Shown piece after piece: positions 24,736 to 33,493 of a stretch of DNA of 64,000 nucleotides. How positions within the stretch are numbered: position 1 is the stretch's first letter; every line of letters begins with the position of its first letter. The stretch spans positions 37,356 to 101,355 of the forward strand of contig CAYRNY010000020.1 of assembly GCA_964425755.1 (NCBI GenBank), given 5' to 3'. Both the position numbers and the translations under genes were made by a program. Source of the stretch: CAYRNY01 sp964425755 (GTDB lineage Bacteria > Chloroflexota > Anaerolineae > Aggregatilineales > Aggregatilineaceae). The notes beneath the pieces were generated by a model that had not been told where the DNA came from, did not search any database, and was given only the letters and a program-made list of their open reading frames with translations.

Positions 24736-25482
24736 ATGGTAGACGACACGGCGATCATCGAGGGGTTCATTTCCGTGCGCGCGGTGATTAAATCCCGCAG
24801 CCGGGCGATCCACTGCATCCTGATTCGCCGTGACAAGTGGGACAAGGGCATCGCGTGGCTGGAACACAACGCCACCGCCGCCGGGATCCCGGTCGAGCGC
24901 GTCAGCAGTGACGTGATCGACGCGCGCGCCAGCGGGACATCGCACGGCGGCGTGATCGCGGAGGTCGGCCCGCGTGAGTATGCCGCGCTGGACGATCTCG
25001 GTGCGGGGGACGCGGCCCCGTTCGTCGCCATGATCGACGGCATCGAGGACCCGTTCAACTTCGGGCAGGCGGTGCGGGCGCTCTACGCGGCGGGCTGCGC
25101 GGGGCTGGTGCTGCGCCCGCGTAACTGGTTGTCGGCGGCGGGCGTGGTGGCGCGGGCATCGGCAGGCGCGTCCGAATGGATGCCGGTCGCGATCGCGGAT
25201 ACCGCGTTCGACGCTGCCGATCATTTCCGGGCGCGCGGGCTGCGCGTAGCGGTCGCGGCGAAAGATGACGCCGTGACGCTGTATGACGCCGACCTGGCCG
25301 GGCCGCTGTTCCTGATGATCGGCGGCGAAAAACGCGGCGTGACGCGTTCATTTCGCGACCGGGCCGACCTGCGGCTCGCGATCCCGTATGGCAGCGACTT
25401 CGACCAGTCGCTGGGCACGGCGGCGGCGACGGCAGTGATCGCGTTCGAGGTGCTGCGCCAGCGACGACAACGTAAGCAGTAG
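24736..25482 (+). CDS. SpoU/TrmH-family RNA 2'-O-methyltransferase
   Basis: The protein has 248 residues with an N-terminal substrate-binding domain (about 1-85) and a SPOUT knot domain. Motif 1 is EDPFNFGQAVRALYAAG, motif 2 is LFLMIGGEKRGVT, motif 3 is LAIPYGSDFDQSLGTAAATAVIAFEVL. The usual SLNVSVAA in motif 3 reads SLGTAAAT, so the conserved Asn is Gly. The target (23S rRNA or tRNA ribose) cannot be told from the sequence. Confidence 0.82.
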   Translation: MVDDTAIIEGFISVRAVIKSRSRAIHCILIRRDKWDKGIAWLEHNATAAGIPVERVSSDVIDARASGTSHGGVIAEVGPREYAALDDLGAGDAAPFVAMIDGIEDPFNFGQAVRALYAAGCAGLVLRPRNWLSAAGVVARASAGASEWMPVAIADTAFDAADHFRARGLRVAVAAKDDAVTLYDADLAGPLFLMIGGEKRGVTRSFRDRADLRLAIPYGSDFDQSLGTAAATAVIAFEVLRQRRQRKQ

Positions 25483-25508
25483 CCGGTCACCCGGACGGAG
25501 GTGATCTC

Positions 25509-26030
25509 ATGCCCCCTGACGATTCATCCCAGCGCGGCCCGCACATCCGGCGCAGCAACGCGCCGCGCCGCCCGTCGGTGGAGAGCGTCTATAACGGGCA
25601 CTGGATGCGCTCGCAACTGGAGGTCGCGTTCGCCAAGCAGCTTGACGCGCGCGGCATCACCTGGACCTACGAGCCGGAGCGCTTGCAGGGCGGGCGCTAC
25701 CTGGTCGATTTTTACCTGCCGGAATTGCGCTGCTGGGTCGAGGTGAAGGGGCGCTTTGAGGCGCGCGATCACCTGCTGCTGCCGCTGGTCGCGGGGCACC
25801 TGGATGGGCAGCGCCACGAGCGGTTGTTCCTGTACATGCGCGCGCGGGCCTACCGCGTCACGGAGCGCGGCTTCACGGCGCTGAGCCATGCCGCGTTCTG
25901 GGACGCGATCCACGAGGTGCCGGAAGACGAAGACCTGATCTATCTGCGCCAGAAGCGCGAGCGTGAAGCGGGCGCGAACGCAGACGACGCGACCGCTAAC
26001 GGCGGGCCGGACCCGCCCGGTGAGATGTAG
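25509..26030 (+). CDS. PD-(D/E)XK nuclease-fold protein
   Basis: The protein has 173 residues, starting after a full GGAGGTGATC ribosome site. The pattern E38 (in SQLEVAFAKQL), D67 (in YLVDFYLP), and E78-x-K80 (in CWVEVKG) has the order and spacing of the PD-(D/E)XK nuclease fold, as in Vsr-like and phage-type small endonucleases. The end is a low-complexity acidic tail. No methyltransferase or repair gene is adjacent. A DNA repair or processing role is plausible; activity is not proven. Confidence 0.65.
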   Translation: MPPDDSSQRGPHIRRSNAPRRPSVESVYNGHWMRSQLEVAFAKQLDARGITWTYEPERLQGGRYLVDFYLPELRCWVEVKGRFEARDHLLLPLVAGHLDGQRHERLFLYMRARAYRVTERGFTALSHAAFWDAIHEVPEDEDLIYLRQKREREAGANADDATANGGPDPPGEM

Positions 26031-26084
26031 TGTTCGGTGTTGCGCCCGGTTGGTGTGAGTCCGTGTTGGAGAAGGGGATCGATC

Positions 26085-26555
26085 ATGCGTGTTTACCTGG
26101 TGCGGCACGGCAAGGCGTCCAAAGACCCGCAACACAAGACCGACGCCGAACGCCCGCTGACCGAGCGCGGGCGCGCGGATGTCGCGGCGATGGCAAAGTT
26201 CTTGCGCAAGGCGACGGTCGAGGTCGCGCAGATCCGGCACAGCGGCCTTGTGCGCGCCGCGCAGACCGCCGAGATCCTGGGCCAGCAGCTCAAGCCGCCC
26301 GGCGGCGTGATCGCGGTGCGCGGCCTGCATTACGCGGACCCGGTGGACGAGCTGGCGCGCGAGCTGCATTACGAGGCCGAGCCGGTGATGCTGGTGGGGC
26401 ATAACCCGTTCATGGAATACCTGGCCGCGGCGATGCTGGCGACCAACCTGGGGCGTACGCCGGTCTGGTTTGCCACGTCCACGATCGCCTGCCTGGACTA
26501 TATCGATGGCGAGTGGACGGTCAAATGGGTGCTGCACCGCGAGTTGTTCGGGTGA
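26085..26555 (+). CDS. sixA: SixA-type phosphohistidine phosphatase
   Basis: The protein has 156 residues of the histidine phosphatase superfamily, with the catalytic R7-H8-G9 motif in YLVRHGKAS, RHSGLVRAAQTAEIL, and the second His in VGHNPFMEYLAA. The short length and lack of a second domain match SixA, which removes phosphate from histidine in Hpt or PTS proteins. The ATG at 26085 has a GGAGAAGGGG site. It converges on glpC with only 6 bp between stops. Confidence 0.85.
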   Translation: MRVYLVRHGKASKDPQHKTDAERPLTERGRADVAAMAKFLRKATVEVAQIRHSGLVRAAQTAEILGQQLKPPGGVIAVRGLHYADPVDELARELHYEAEPVMLVGHNPFMEYLAAAMLATNLGRTPVWFATSTIACLDYIDGEWTVKWVLHRELFG

Positions 26556-26561
26556 CGCCGC

Positions 26562-27887
26562 TCACCACTTACCGGACGGTGCCTCCGCTTTCTCCCCGGC
26601 GCGGGCGATGACCGGCGGCTTGTAGTCGTCGATCGCCAACCCGTAGGCTTCCGCCACCAGCTCGACGGGGTGGATCGTCGCGCTCCCGGTCAGCGAGGCA
26701 ATCTGCCAGCGGCACGTTTCCGTATCGCACACGACCGTATCCGCGCCCGCCGCGTAGACCTGCTCCGCGATCGGCCAACCGACCGCCTCGGCGATGTCGC
26801 GCTTCTCCGCCTTGTAACCATACGTCCCCGCGATGCCGCAGCATTCCGCGTCGATCTCCCAGCAGTGCAGGCCGGGGATCAGGTCCAGCACGTCCAGCGC
26901 GGGGCGGCCCATGCCGTGCGCGCGGAGCTGGCACGGCGCGTGATAGGGCAGCTCGCGCTCGACCGGCTGGAAGTCCAGCGGCAGGCGGCCTTCGCCGGCC
27001 AGCTTGGCGAGGAACTCCATGAAGTCGTACGTGTTTTCGGCCACCAGCAGCGCGTCGGGATCGTCCAGGCCGAGCACGTGGTGATAGTCGCCTTTGATCG
27101 CGGTCATGCAGCTTGCCGACGTGCCCACGATCGGGATGCCGCGCCGCGCGTAATCCGCGAATCGCTCGATGTTGGTGCGGGCGTAGCGCCGCGCTGCTTT
27201 GAAGTCGCCGTTGGACTGTGCAGGCAGCCCGCAGCACGTCTGCGGCGGGATCTCCACCGTGAAGCCGATGTGCTCCAGCACCGCCACCGCCAGCTTGCCG
27301 ATGTGCGGTTCGTAGGTGTTGGTCGAGCAGCCGTGAAAGTACACCACGCGCATGGCGTCGGATTCCGGTTCCGGGCGCGGGTAACGTTTGAGCTGCTTTT
27401 TCCACCAGCCACGAAAGGTATAGCCCGCCCAGCCGGGCAGCGGCGCGCGTGCCGACACCTGCATGATCTTCTCCGCCAACAGGCGCAGGAACTTGTTTCG
27501 CAGCCCGAAGTTGATCAGTGGCGCGAACGGCGTCCCCAGGCGGCCCCACAGTTCGTTGCGGCTCAGGAACCAGTTACGCAGCGACATGCCGTGCGTTTCC
27601 ACGATCTGCGCTTTCGCCTGCGTGTTCATCTCCATGACCTTCACGCCGTGCGGGCAGACCAGCGTGCAGATGCCGCAGCCGGAGCAGTAATCGACGGAGT
27701 GGTCGGGCGAGTCCGCCCCCGGCTGGCGCAGGCGTTGTGCCTGCGGGCCGACGGTCTTCGGGCCGGGGAACAATTCGGTCACCGGTGCGACCGGGCAGGC
27801 TGCGGTGCAGATGTTGCACTTCAGGCAGTGATCGGCGCTAAACGCCGCCTGGTCGATCAGGTTCAAGAGGTGATTGTGGTCGGTCAT
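26562..27887 (-). CDS. glpC: Anaerobic glycerol-3-phosphate dehydrogenase subunit C
   Basis: This Fe-S subunit passes electrons from GlpAB to the quinone pool. The protein has 441 residues. Two [4Fe-4S] motifs lie at C21/C24/C27/C31 and C68/C71/C74/C78. Two CCG domains follow, with CCGLPAQSNGD and AECCGIAGTYGYKAEK, as in heterodisulfide-reductase-type subunits. It lies 106 bp after glpB, the largest gap in the operon. Confidence 0.92.
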   Translation of the reverse strand: MTDHNHLLNLIDQAAFSADHCLKCNICTAACPVAPVTELFPGPKTVGPQAQRLRQPGADSPDHSVDYCSGCGICTLVCPHGVKVMEMNTQAKAQIVETHGMSLRNWFLSRNELWGRLGTPFAPLINFGLRNKFLRLLAEKIMQVSARAPLPGWAGYTFRGWWKKQLKRYPRPEPESDAMRVVYFHGCSTNTYEPHIGKLAVAVLEHIGFTVEIPPQTCCGLPAQSNGDFKAARRYARTNIERFADYARRGIPIVGTSASCMTAIKGDYHHVLGLDDPDALLVAENTYDFMEFLAKLAGEGRLPLDFQPVERELPYHAPCQLRAHGMGRPALDVLDLIPGLHCWEIDAECCGIAGTYGYKAEKRDIAEAVGWPIAEQVYAAGADTVVCDTETCRWQIASLTGSATIHPVELVAEAYGLAIDDYKPPVIARAGEKAEAPSGKW

Positions 27888-27993
27888 GTGTGATAACCAG
27901 TTCGTATGCTAGTCCACAATATTCAGTCTTCAGTGATGGTCTATGGGCGGTCGTGCTGTCGGGCATTCACGACTGTGCCTGAAAACTGGCGCA

Positions 27994-29271
27994 TTACAGC
28001 TCCAGCGCGACCTGCACGGCCTTGTACGCCGTCGCCAGCGCGATACCTTCGGCGCAGCCATCGGTCAGCGGGTTGAACCCGGCCAGCATGTGCCCGGCGG
28101 CGTAGACGTTGTCCAGCACGGGCGCGCCATCCGCGCCAAGCGGCTGCATCTGGTGGTTGACGCGCAGCCCGGTGTGGCGGTGGATCGGGTGCCCGCGATG
28201 TTTCAGCAGGCGCTCGTGATACCACCCGCTGCGTTCCTCGCCCGGCGGCGTGCTGACCGGCAGGTCGAAGATCGGCTCCCACAGCCGCCCGGAGTCGTCG
28301 CTCTGGATGCCGCCGTTGTACAGGCCGCCCGTCGCCAGGATGAACGCGTCGGCGCGGAAGGTGTTGGTGTGCCCCAGCGCGCCAACCTCAACGCCCGTGC
28401 AGCGCCCGTTTTCGACGATGCCGCGCACGACGGGGTGCCCGATCTGCACGCGGACGCGGTGGCGCAGCAGCCAGCGCCGGATCGCGTTGCTCAGCCGCAC
28501 GCCGGGATTGCTCGGCGGCAGCGTGGCGATCTCGAACACCGGGCGTTCGAGCTGCGCGGCGAGGTCGTCCAGTGCGGTCATGTGTTCGTTGAACCCCAGC
28601 ACCGCCGGGAACCCGATCCTGGCGACGTCTTTGGTGTGCCGCCGCAGTTGCCGCACGACCGCCGCGCGCACGTCCGCGCGGTCGAACAGGCGCGCCACGT
28701 CACCGGGCCAGGCGTCCCAGTACCCGTTTTCGTCCGGCAGCTCGACCAATACCCCGCGCGCGTCGAACCCCTGGTCGCGCAGGTTGCCCGCCGCCAGTTC
28801 GGGGTGGAAGTCGCGCCAGCCATTGAACCCCACCAGCAGCAGCGTGCCGTCGAGCGCCGTCAGGTCGCCCGCCGCCATGCCGCGCGGCGCGAGCAGCGGC
28901 GTCTGGATCGCGCCCAGCAGCGTCGTCAGGCGCAGGTTGTGCCCGTCCTTTGTGCGCATGTCATAGGGCAGGCCGACCGACTCCGCGATGCGGCACAGCC
29001 CCTTGATGCCGTGCACCATCGCATCATCACCGGCCAGCGCGTAAGGGTGCTCGGGGTGCAGCGCCGCGTAACCGCGCACTTCGGCGATCGCGTCGTCGTC
29101 GGCGCGGTCGCACACGCTGATCCAGCCCGGCGTGACGATCTGCTGGCCCCAGCCCTGGGCGATCAGGCGCACGGATGCGCCCGCTTCCGCCGCGTAGACC
29201 GCCGCGGTCAGCCCGGCCAACCCGGCACCGATCACGATCACGCGGGTGTCGCGGCGCGTGGTCTCAGGCAT
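27994..29271 (-). CDS. glpB: Anaerobic glycerol-3-phosphate dehydrogenase subunit B
   Basis: The protein has 425 residues. The FAD-binding Rossmann loop VIVIGAGLAGLTAAVYAAEAG starts near residue 11, and the second FAD contact is VYAAGHMLAGFNPLTDGCAEGIALATA near the end. GlpB forms the catalytic pair with GlpA. I chose ATG 29271 because it overlaps the end of glpA by 8 bp (ATGCCTGA), which suggests translational coupling; the frame is open further up to 29313. Confidence 0.9.
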   Translation of the reverse strand: MPETTRRDTRVIVIGAGLAGLTAAVYAAEAGASVRLIAQGWGQQIVTPGWISVCDRADDDAIAEVRGYAALHPEHPYALAGDDAMVHGIKGLCRIAESVGLPYDMRTKDGHNLRLTTLLGAIQTPLLAPRGMAAGDLTALDGTLLLVGFNGWRDFHPELAAGNLRDQGFDARGVLVELPDENGYWDAWPGDVARLFDRADVRAAVVRQLRRHTKDVARIGFPAVLGFNEHMTALDDLAAQLERPVFEIATLPPSNPGVRLSNAIRRWLLRHRVRVQIGHPVVRGIVENGRCTGVEVGALGHTNTFRADAFILATGGLYNGGIQSDDSGRLWEPIFDLPVSTPPGEERSGWYHERLLKHRGHPIHRHTGLRVNHQMQPLGADGAPVLDNVYAAGHMLAGFNPLTDGCAEGIALATAYKAVQVALEL

Positions 29272-30886
29272 GGGTTTCCTCCTCCTGCGGCACGGCCCCG
29301 TCGGTGTAATCAAACTGCCCGGTCAGGCGATCCAGGCCCAGTGTGCGGCGGTAGATCAATTCGTCCAGGTATAACTGGCGCAGTTGGTGCCCCCACAGCA
29401 GCGGGCGCACGCCTTTGAAACGCTCGTCCACGAACGCGCCGAGTGCCTGCGTCGCGTCCTGGCTGGCCTGCGCCTTGACCTGCTGGAGAATCCCCGCCGC
29501 GCGGTAGCTGCAGAATCCGGCCTGGCATGGCCCCATGCCCAGCCGCAGATCGCGTCGCAAGTCGTCCAGCGCGACCGGCTGGTCGCCGTAGGCGCGGATC
29601 GCGGCTTCAAGCTGCGGGCGCGTGACCATCTCGCACTCGCAGATCAGCTCGCCCGGCATCTGCCCGTGTTCGAGCTTGTGCAGCCGGCGCGAGAGCGCGT
29701 GGTAGGCGCGCGGCGTGCCCGGCAGGACCTCGTCGGCGGTGGTGCAAGGGGCGTCGACGCCCAACTGGCGGCAGACCACGTCCACAGCCTGCTCCGCCAT
29801 CAGGCGGCAGGTGGTCAGCTTGCCGCCCACCACCGTGACCAGCCCCGCGACCCCGTCGCGCTGCGCGTGGTCCAGCACCGAGAACGTGCGCAGGACCTCG
29901 CGCCCCTCGTTGTCGTAGTGCGTCTCGTCGCCCGCTTGCGGCGGTTCGTACAGCGGGCGCACGCCCGCCCAGGCGCGTAACGCGCGCCCCTGGCGGATGC
30001 CCGGCACCAGGACATCAGCCTCGCCGATGATTTTGCTGACTTCCCAGGGTTCGATCGTGTAGTCGTCGGGGTGGTCGGTGCGGATGGATGTCGTGCCCAG
30101 CACGCAGACTGTGCCGACCGGCACCAGGATGTCGCCGTCGTCGGCGGGGCGCAGCCGGTTCACGACCGTGTTCACCCAGCGCGTGTTCATGGCGATCATC
30201 GCGCCCCGGTCCCACAGCACGGTGACGTTCAGCCCGGCCAGGCCCGCGACCTCGCCGGCCCAGGGACCGGCGGCGTTCAGGACCACGTCACAGTGGACGG
30301 TCGTTTCGTCGCCGGTGCGCGTGTCGCGCAGGGTCGCGCCGACGATGGCGTCGCCGGCGCGCAGCAGGGCGACCACTTGCTGGTAGATCCAGGCGTCGCT
30401 GCCGTAGCCACGCGCGGCCTCGACGAAGCCGTGAATCAGGTCAAACGAGTCGCAGGTGCCGTCGGGCACGCGGTAGGCGGCGGTGATATCATGCGTGAGC
30501 GCGGGTTCCTGCCGCCGCGCTTCCTCGGCGCTGATGCGCTCGGCAGGGATGCCGGACTTGGCGCAGCCTTCCAGCCACCGCGCGGGAAAATCAACGGGGT
30601 CCTGCGAGGTGGCGATGAACAACCCGCCGGTGTCCTCGATTGAAAACGGCGCGATGCGGCGCAGGACGCGGTTTTCGTCGATGCATTCTCGGGCGGTTTC
30701 CAGGTCGCGCCCCGCGTAACGCCCGCCGGAGTGCAGCAGCCCGTGATAGCGGCCTGAGGTCCCGGTGGTCAGGTCGAGCTGGTCGACCAGCAGCGCGCGC
30801 ACCCCGCGACGGGCCAGGTCATACAGTGCCGCGGCCCCGGTCGCGCCCCCGCCGACCACCAGCACGTCGACTGTGTGTGCGGTCAA
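29264..30886 (-). CDS. glpA: Anaerobic glycerol-3-phosphate dehydrogenase subunit A
   Basis: It oxidises glycerol-3-phosphate to DHAP with FAD. The protein has 540 residues. The N-terminal VLVVGGGATGAAALYDLARRG is the dinucleotide loop, followed by TSGRYHGLLHSGGRYA of GlpA/GlpD. A C-terminal BFD-like [2Fe-2S] module has CECE near 415 and GPCQAGFC near 454. I chose a TTG start at 30886 because AGGAG lies 8 nt upstream and the Rossmann loop then begins at residue 6; the frame runs on to 31063 but those 59 residues look non-coding. It is the first gene of glpABC. Confidence 0.92.
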   Translation of the reverse strand: MTAHTVDVLVVGGGATGAAALYDLARRGVRALLVDQLDLTTGTSGRYHGLLHSGGRYAGRDLETARECIDENRVLRRIAPFSIEDTGGLFIATSQDPVDFPARWLEGCAKSGIPAERISAEEARRQEPALTHDITAAYRVPDGTCDSFDLIHGFVEAARGYGSDAWIYQQVVALLRAGDAIVGATLRDTRTGDETTVHCDVVLNAAGPWAGEVAGLAGLNVTVLWDRGAMIAMNTRWVNTVVNRLRPADDGDILVPVGTVCVLGTTSIRTDHPDDYTIEPWEVSKIIGEADVLVPGIRQGRALRAWAGVRPLYEPPQAGDETHYDNEGREVLRTFSVLDHAQRDGVAGLVTVVGGKLTTCRLMAEQAVDVVCRQLGVDAPCTTADEVLPGTPRAYHALSRRLHKLEHGQMPGELICECEMVTRPQLEAAIRAYGDQPVALDDLRRDLRLGMGPCQAGFCSYRAAGILQQVKAQASQDATQALGAFVDERFKGVRPLLWGHQLRQLYLDELIYRRTLGLDRLTGQFDYTDGAVPQEEETHA

Positions 30887-30925
30887 TGTGGGTACTCCTG
30901 AGACTGAGCGTGTCAACAGTAAACC

Positions 30926-30947
30926 GTGTTGGCGTGATGCCCAACAC
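30926..30947. promoter_or_regulatory. Inverted repeat in glpA leader
   Basis: GTGTTGG and CCAACAC flank 8 bp, about 40 bp before the TTG start of glpA. A TATATT -10-like word lies upstream at about 31000. The repeat could be a repressor site or a leader hairpin. Confidence 0.35.
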
Positions 30948-31108
30948 AACGGGTGTGAATCCGGCACGATACCACTGCGGGCCGGTTGGTACACAGAATA
31001 TAGTAAACCTTTTCCCCCGCAGCATACCACCTGCACCCGCGCGGTGATAGTGACAACTGGCACGAGTTGCCCTGCGGCTTGTTAATGACGCCCGGCATGG
31101 GAATCGAA

Positions 31109-31134
31109 AACGCCGGAGCGCGTGCCCCGGCGTT
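31109..31134 (-). terminator. Terminator of the pdh operon
   Basis: AACGCCGG and CCGGCGTT pair over 8 bp around 10 nt, 24 bp after the E2 stop; the minus strand continues TTCG. It ends the pdhABC transcript. Confidence 0.65.
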
Positions 31135-31157
31135 GTTGTCGTGCGGTTGCGGCGCGC

Positions 31158-32498
31158 TCAGATCAAGAGGCGCATCGGGTTTTCGAGCAGTTCCTTGAGA
31201 TACTTCATGAACTCCGCCGCCTCTGCGCCATCGCTGACGCGGTGATCCACGCTGACGGTCGCCTTCATGCGCACCCCGACGCCGATGCTGCCATTCTCCA
31301 GCACGACCGGGACCTTCTTGGCGGAACCGACAGCCAGAATCCCGGCTTCCGGCGGGTTGATGATCGCGATAAAGTGGTCGACGTCATACGGGCCGAGGTT
31401 GCTCACGCTGAAGGTGCTGCCCTCGATCTCCGCCGTCTTGACCTTGCCCTCACGCGCGCGCTGGATCATGTCGCGGTGGTTGGTCGCCATCGTGCCGAGC
31501 GCGGTCTTGTCGGCGTCGTAGCTGGTCACGTTGACCAGCCCACCCTGCGGCAGCGCGACCGCGATCCCGATGTTGATGCGCTTGTGACGCGCCAGCTTGT
31601 CGCCGTAGTAGTGCGAGTTCAGGTTCGGGAACTTGCGCAGCGCCAGCGCGGTCGCCTTGACGATCAGGTCGTTGACGCTGATCTTGTCCGCGTCGTCCTC
31701 GATGCTCTCGTTGAGTTCGGCGCGCAGTTCCAGCGCCGCCGCGACGTCGATCTCGCTGGTGATGTAGAAGTGCGGCACAAACTGCTTGCTCTCGACCATG
31801 CGCTGGCCGATGCGCGTGCGGAGGCGGCTGAGGTCCTCGATCTCGACGTCCGGGCCTTCGGGCAGCTCGCTGAAGCTCGGCATCGAGGGGCGCGCCGCGC
31901 CTTCGGGGACTGCCGGTTTTTCCGGTGCCGCTTTCTTGGGCGGTGCGGCGGGGGCTTCCTCTTCCTCGAACGCGAGCACGTCCTTCTTGACCACGCGCCC
32001 GCCGGGGCCGGTGCCCTGCACGCGGGTCAGGTCGATGCCCTTTTCCTCGGCCAGTCGCCGCGCGATGGGGCTGGCTTTCACGCCGCCGGGGGGTGCTTTT
32101 TCACCCTCGGCGGGTTCCTGTGCCGGGGCCGCTTTGCGTTCCGTCTGGGGTTCTTCGGCTTCGGCTTCCGCTTTGGTCTCGGCTTCCTCGGCCTCTTCAG
32201 CCTCTTCGGCTTCGCCTTCTGCCGCCTCGGGAGCGGGTTCGCCTTCGGGCGCTTCCTCGCCCTCCGCGCCGACATACCCGATCGGCGTGCCGACTTCGAC
32301 GACGTCGCCCGGTTCCGCCAGCAGCTTGAGCACGTGCCCGGCCACCGTCGATTCGATCTCGATCGTCGCTTTGTCGGTCTCGATCTCGGCGATCACGTCG
32401 CCCTTAGCGATTTCCTGGCCGATGTCGACCGTCCAGTTGATCAGGGTGCCTTCTGCCATGTCGAAGCCCAGTTTGGGCATGATGATCGGCTCTGCCAT
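31158..32498 (-). CDS. pdhC: Pyruvate dehydrogenase complex E2 (dihydrolipoyl acetyltransferase)
   Basis: The protein has 446 residues. The lipoyl domain (1-80) carries K43 in ETDKATIE. A long Ala/Glu/Pro-rich linker (about 82-145) follows, then the E1/E3-binding domain (KASPIARRLAEEKGIDLTRV, about 145-181) and the catalytic domain ending in DHRVSDGAEAAEF. It moves acetyl groups to CoA. Its ATG overlaps the E1-beta stop (TGATG). A branched-chain or acetoin complex is possible, since E1 specificity cannot be fixed by eye. No E3 gene is in the window. Confidence 0.88.
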   Translation of the reverse strand: MAEPIIMPKLGFDMAEGTLINWTVDIGQEIAKGDVIAEIETDKATIEIESTVAGHVLKLLAEPGDVVEVGTPIGYVGAEGEEAPEGEPAPEAAEGEAEEAEEAEEAETKAEAEAEEPQTERKAAPAQEPAEGEKAPPGGVKASPIARRLAEEKGIDLTRVQGTGPGGRVVKKDVLAFEEEEAPAAPPKKAAPEKPAVPEGAARPSMPSFSELPEGPDVEIEDLSRLRTRIGQRMVESKQFVPHFYITSEIDVAAALELRAELNESIEDDADKISVNDLIVKATALALRKFPNLNSHYYGDKLARHKRINIGIAVALPQGGLVNVTSYDADKTALGTMATNHRDMIQRAREGKVKTAEIEGSTFSVSNLGPYDVDHFIAIINPPEAGILAVGSAKKVPVVLENGSIGVGVRMKATVSVDHRVSDGAEAAEFMKYLKELLENPMRLLI

Positions 32499-33481
32499 CA
32501 GACAATCTCCTTCACCGCGTCAATGATCTTTTGCGGGCTGGGCAGGGCCATCAGCTCGATGTCGCGCGAGTACGGCAGCGGCTGGTCCAGCGCCGCGACC
32601 CGTTTCACGGGCGCGTCCATCCAGTCGAAGCACTCATTGGTGATCTGCGCTGCCACTTCGGCCCCAACGTTGTACATCGGCAGGCTCTCTTCGACCACGA
32701 CGCAGCGGTTGGTCTTCTTGAAGCTCTCGAATACCGGCTCCAGGTCCAGCGGGCGCAGCCAGCGCAGGTCGATGATCTCCGCCTCGATGCCCTCTTTGGC
32801 GAGTTCTTCCGCCGCCGTGAGCGAGTGTTCCAGGCCTTTCTGGTACGTCACGATCGTGACGTCGTCGCCCTCGCGCTTGATGTCGCTCTTGCCGATGGGC
32901 AGCAGGAAATCGGGGTCGTCTTCCGGCACTTCGCTGCGGCGCTGCAACATCGTGCTGTGCTCGATGAACATCACCGGGTTGTCGTTGCGGATCGCGGCCT
33001 TGAGCATGCCTTTGGCGTCGTAGGCCGTGGCCGGCACCGCGACATAATAGCCGGGGAAGTGCGCGAAGACGGGTTCCGGCGCGTGGGAGTGCGTCGCGCC
33101 AAGCTGCTTGCCGCCGCCGGTCGTGGTGCGGATCACCATCGGCACGGTGAATTTGCCGTCGAACATATAGCGCACTTTCGCCATGCTGTTGACGATGGCG
33201 TCCATCGCCACAAACGCAAAATTGATCGTCATCAGCTCTGCGATCGGGCGCAGGCCAGCCATCGCCGCGCCGACCGCCGCCCCGACGATCACCATCTCGG
33301 AGATCGGGGTATCGCGTACACGTTTGGCGCCGAACTCGTCCAGGAAACCGCGCGTCACGGCGTAGGTCCCGCCCCAGACGCCCACTTCTTCGCCCATAAT
33401 AAACACGCGCTCGTCGCGCTGCATTTCTTCGCGGAGCGCCTGGCTCAGCGCCTCGCGGTAGGTAATCGGTCTGTCTGCCAT
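32498..33481 (-). CDS. pdhB: Pyruvate dehydrogenase E1 beta subunit
   Basis: The protein has 327 residues, normal length. MGEEVGVWGGTYAVTRGFLDEFGAKRVRDTPISE is the classic N-terminal stretch that contacts ThDP in alpha2-beta2 E1 enzymes, and IDLRWLRPLD occurs in the C-terminal transketolase domain. It pairs with the alpha subunit encoded 12 bp upstream and is translationally coupled to E2. Confidence 0.9.
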   Translation of the reverse strand: MADRPITYREALSQALREEMQRDERVFIMGEEVGVWGGTYAVTRGFLDEFGAKRVRDTPISEMVIVGAAVGAAMAGLRPIAELMTINFAFVAMDAIVNSMAKVRYMFDGKFTVPMVIRTTTGGGKQLGATHSHAPEPVFAHFPGYYVAVPATAYDAKGMLKAAIRNDNPVMFIEHSTMLQRRSEVPEDDPDFLLPIGKSDIKREGDDVTIVTYQKGLEHSLTAAEELAKEGIEAEIIDLRWLRPLDLEPVFESFKKTNRCVVVEESLPMYNVGAEVAAQITNECFDWMDAPVKRVAALDQPLPYSRDIELMALPSPQKIIDAVKEIV

Positions 33482-33493
33482 GGTTCCCCTCGG

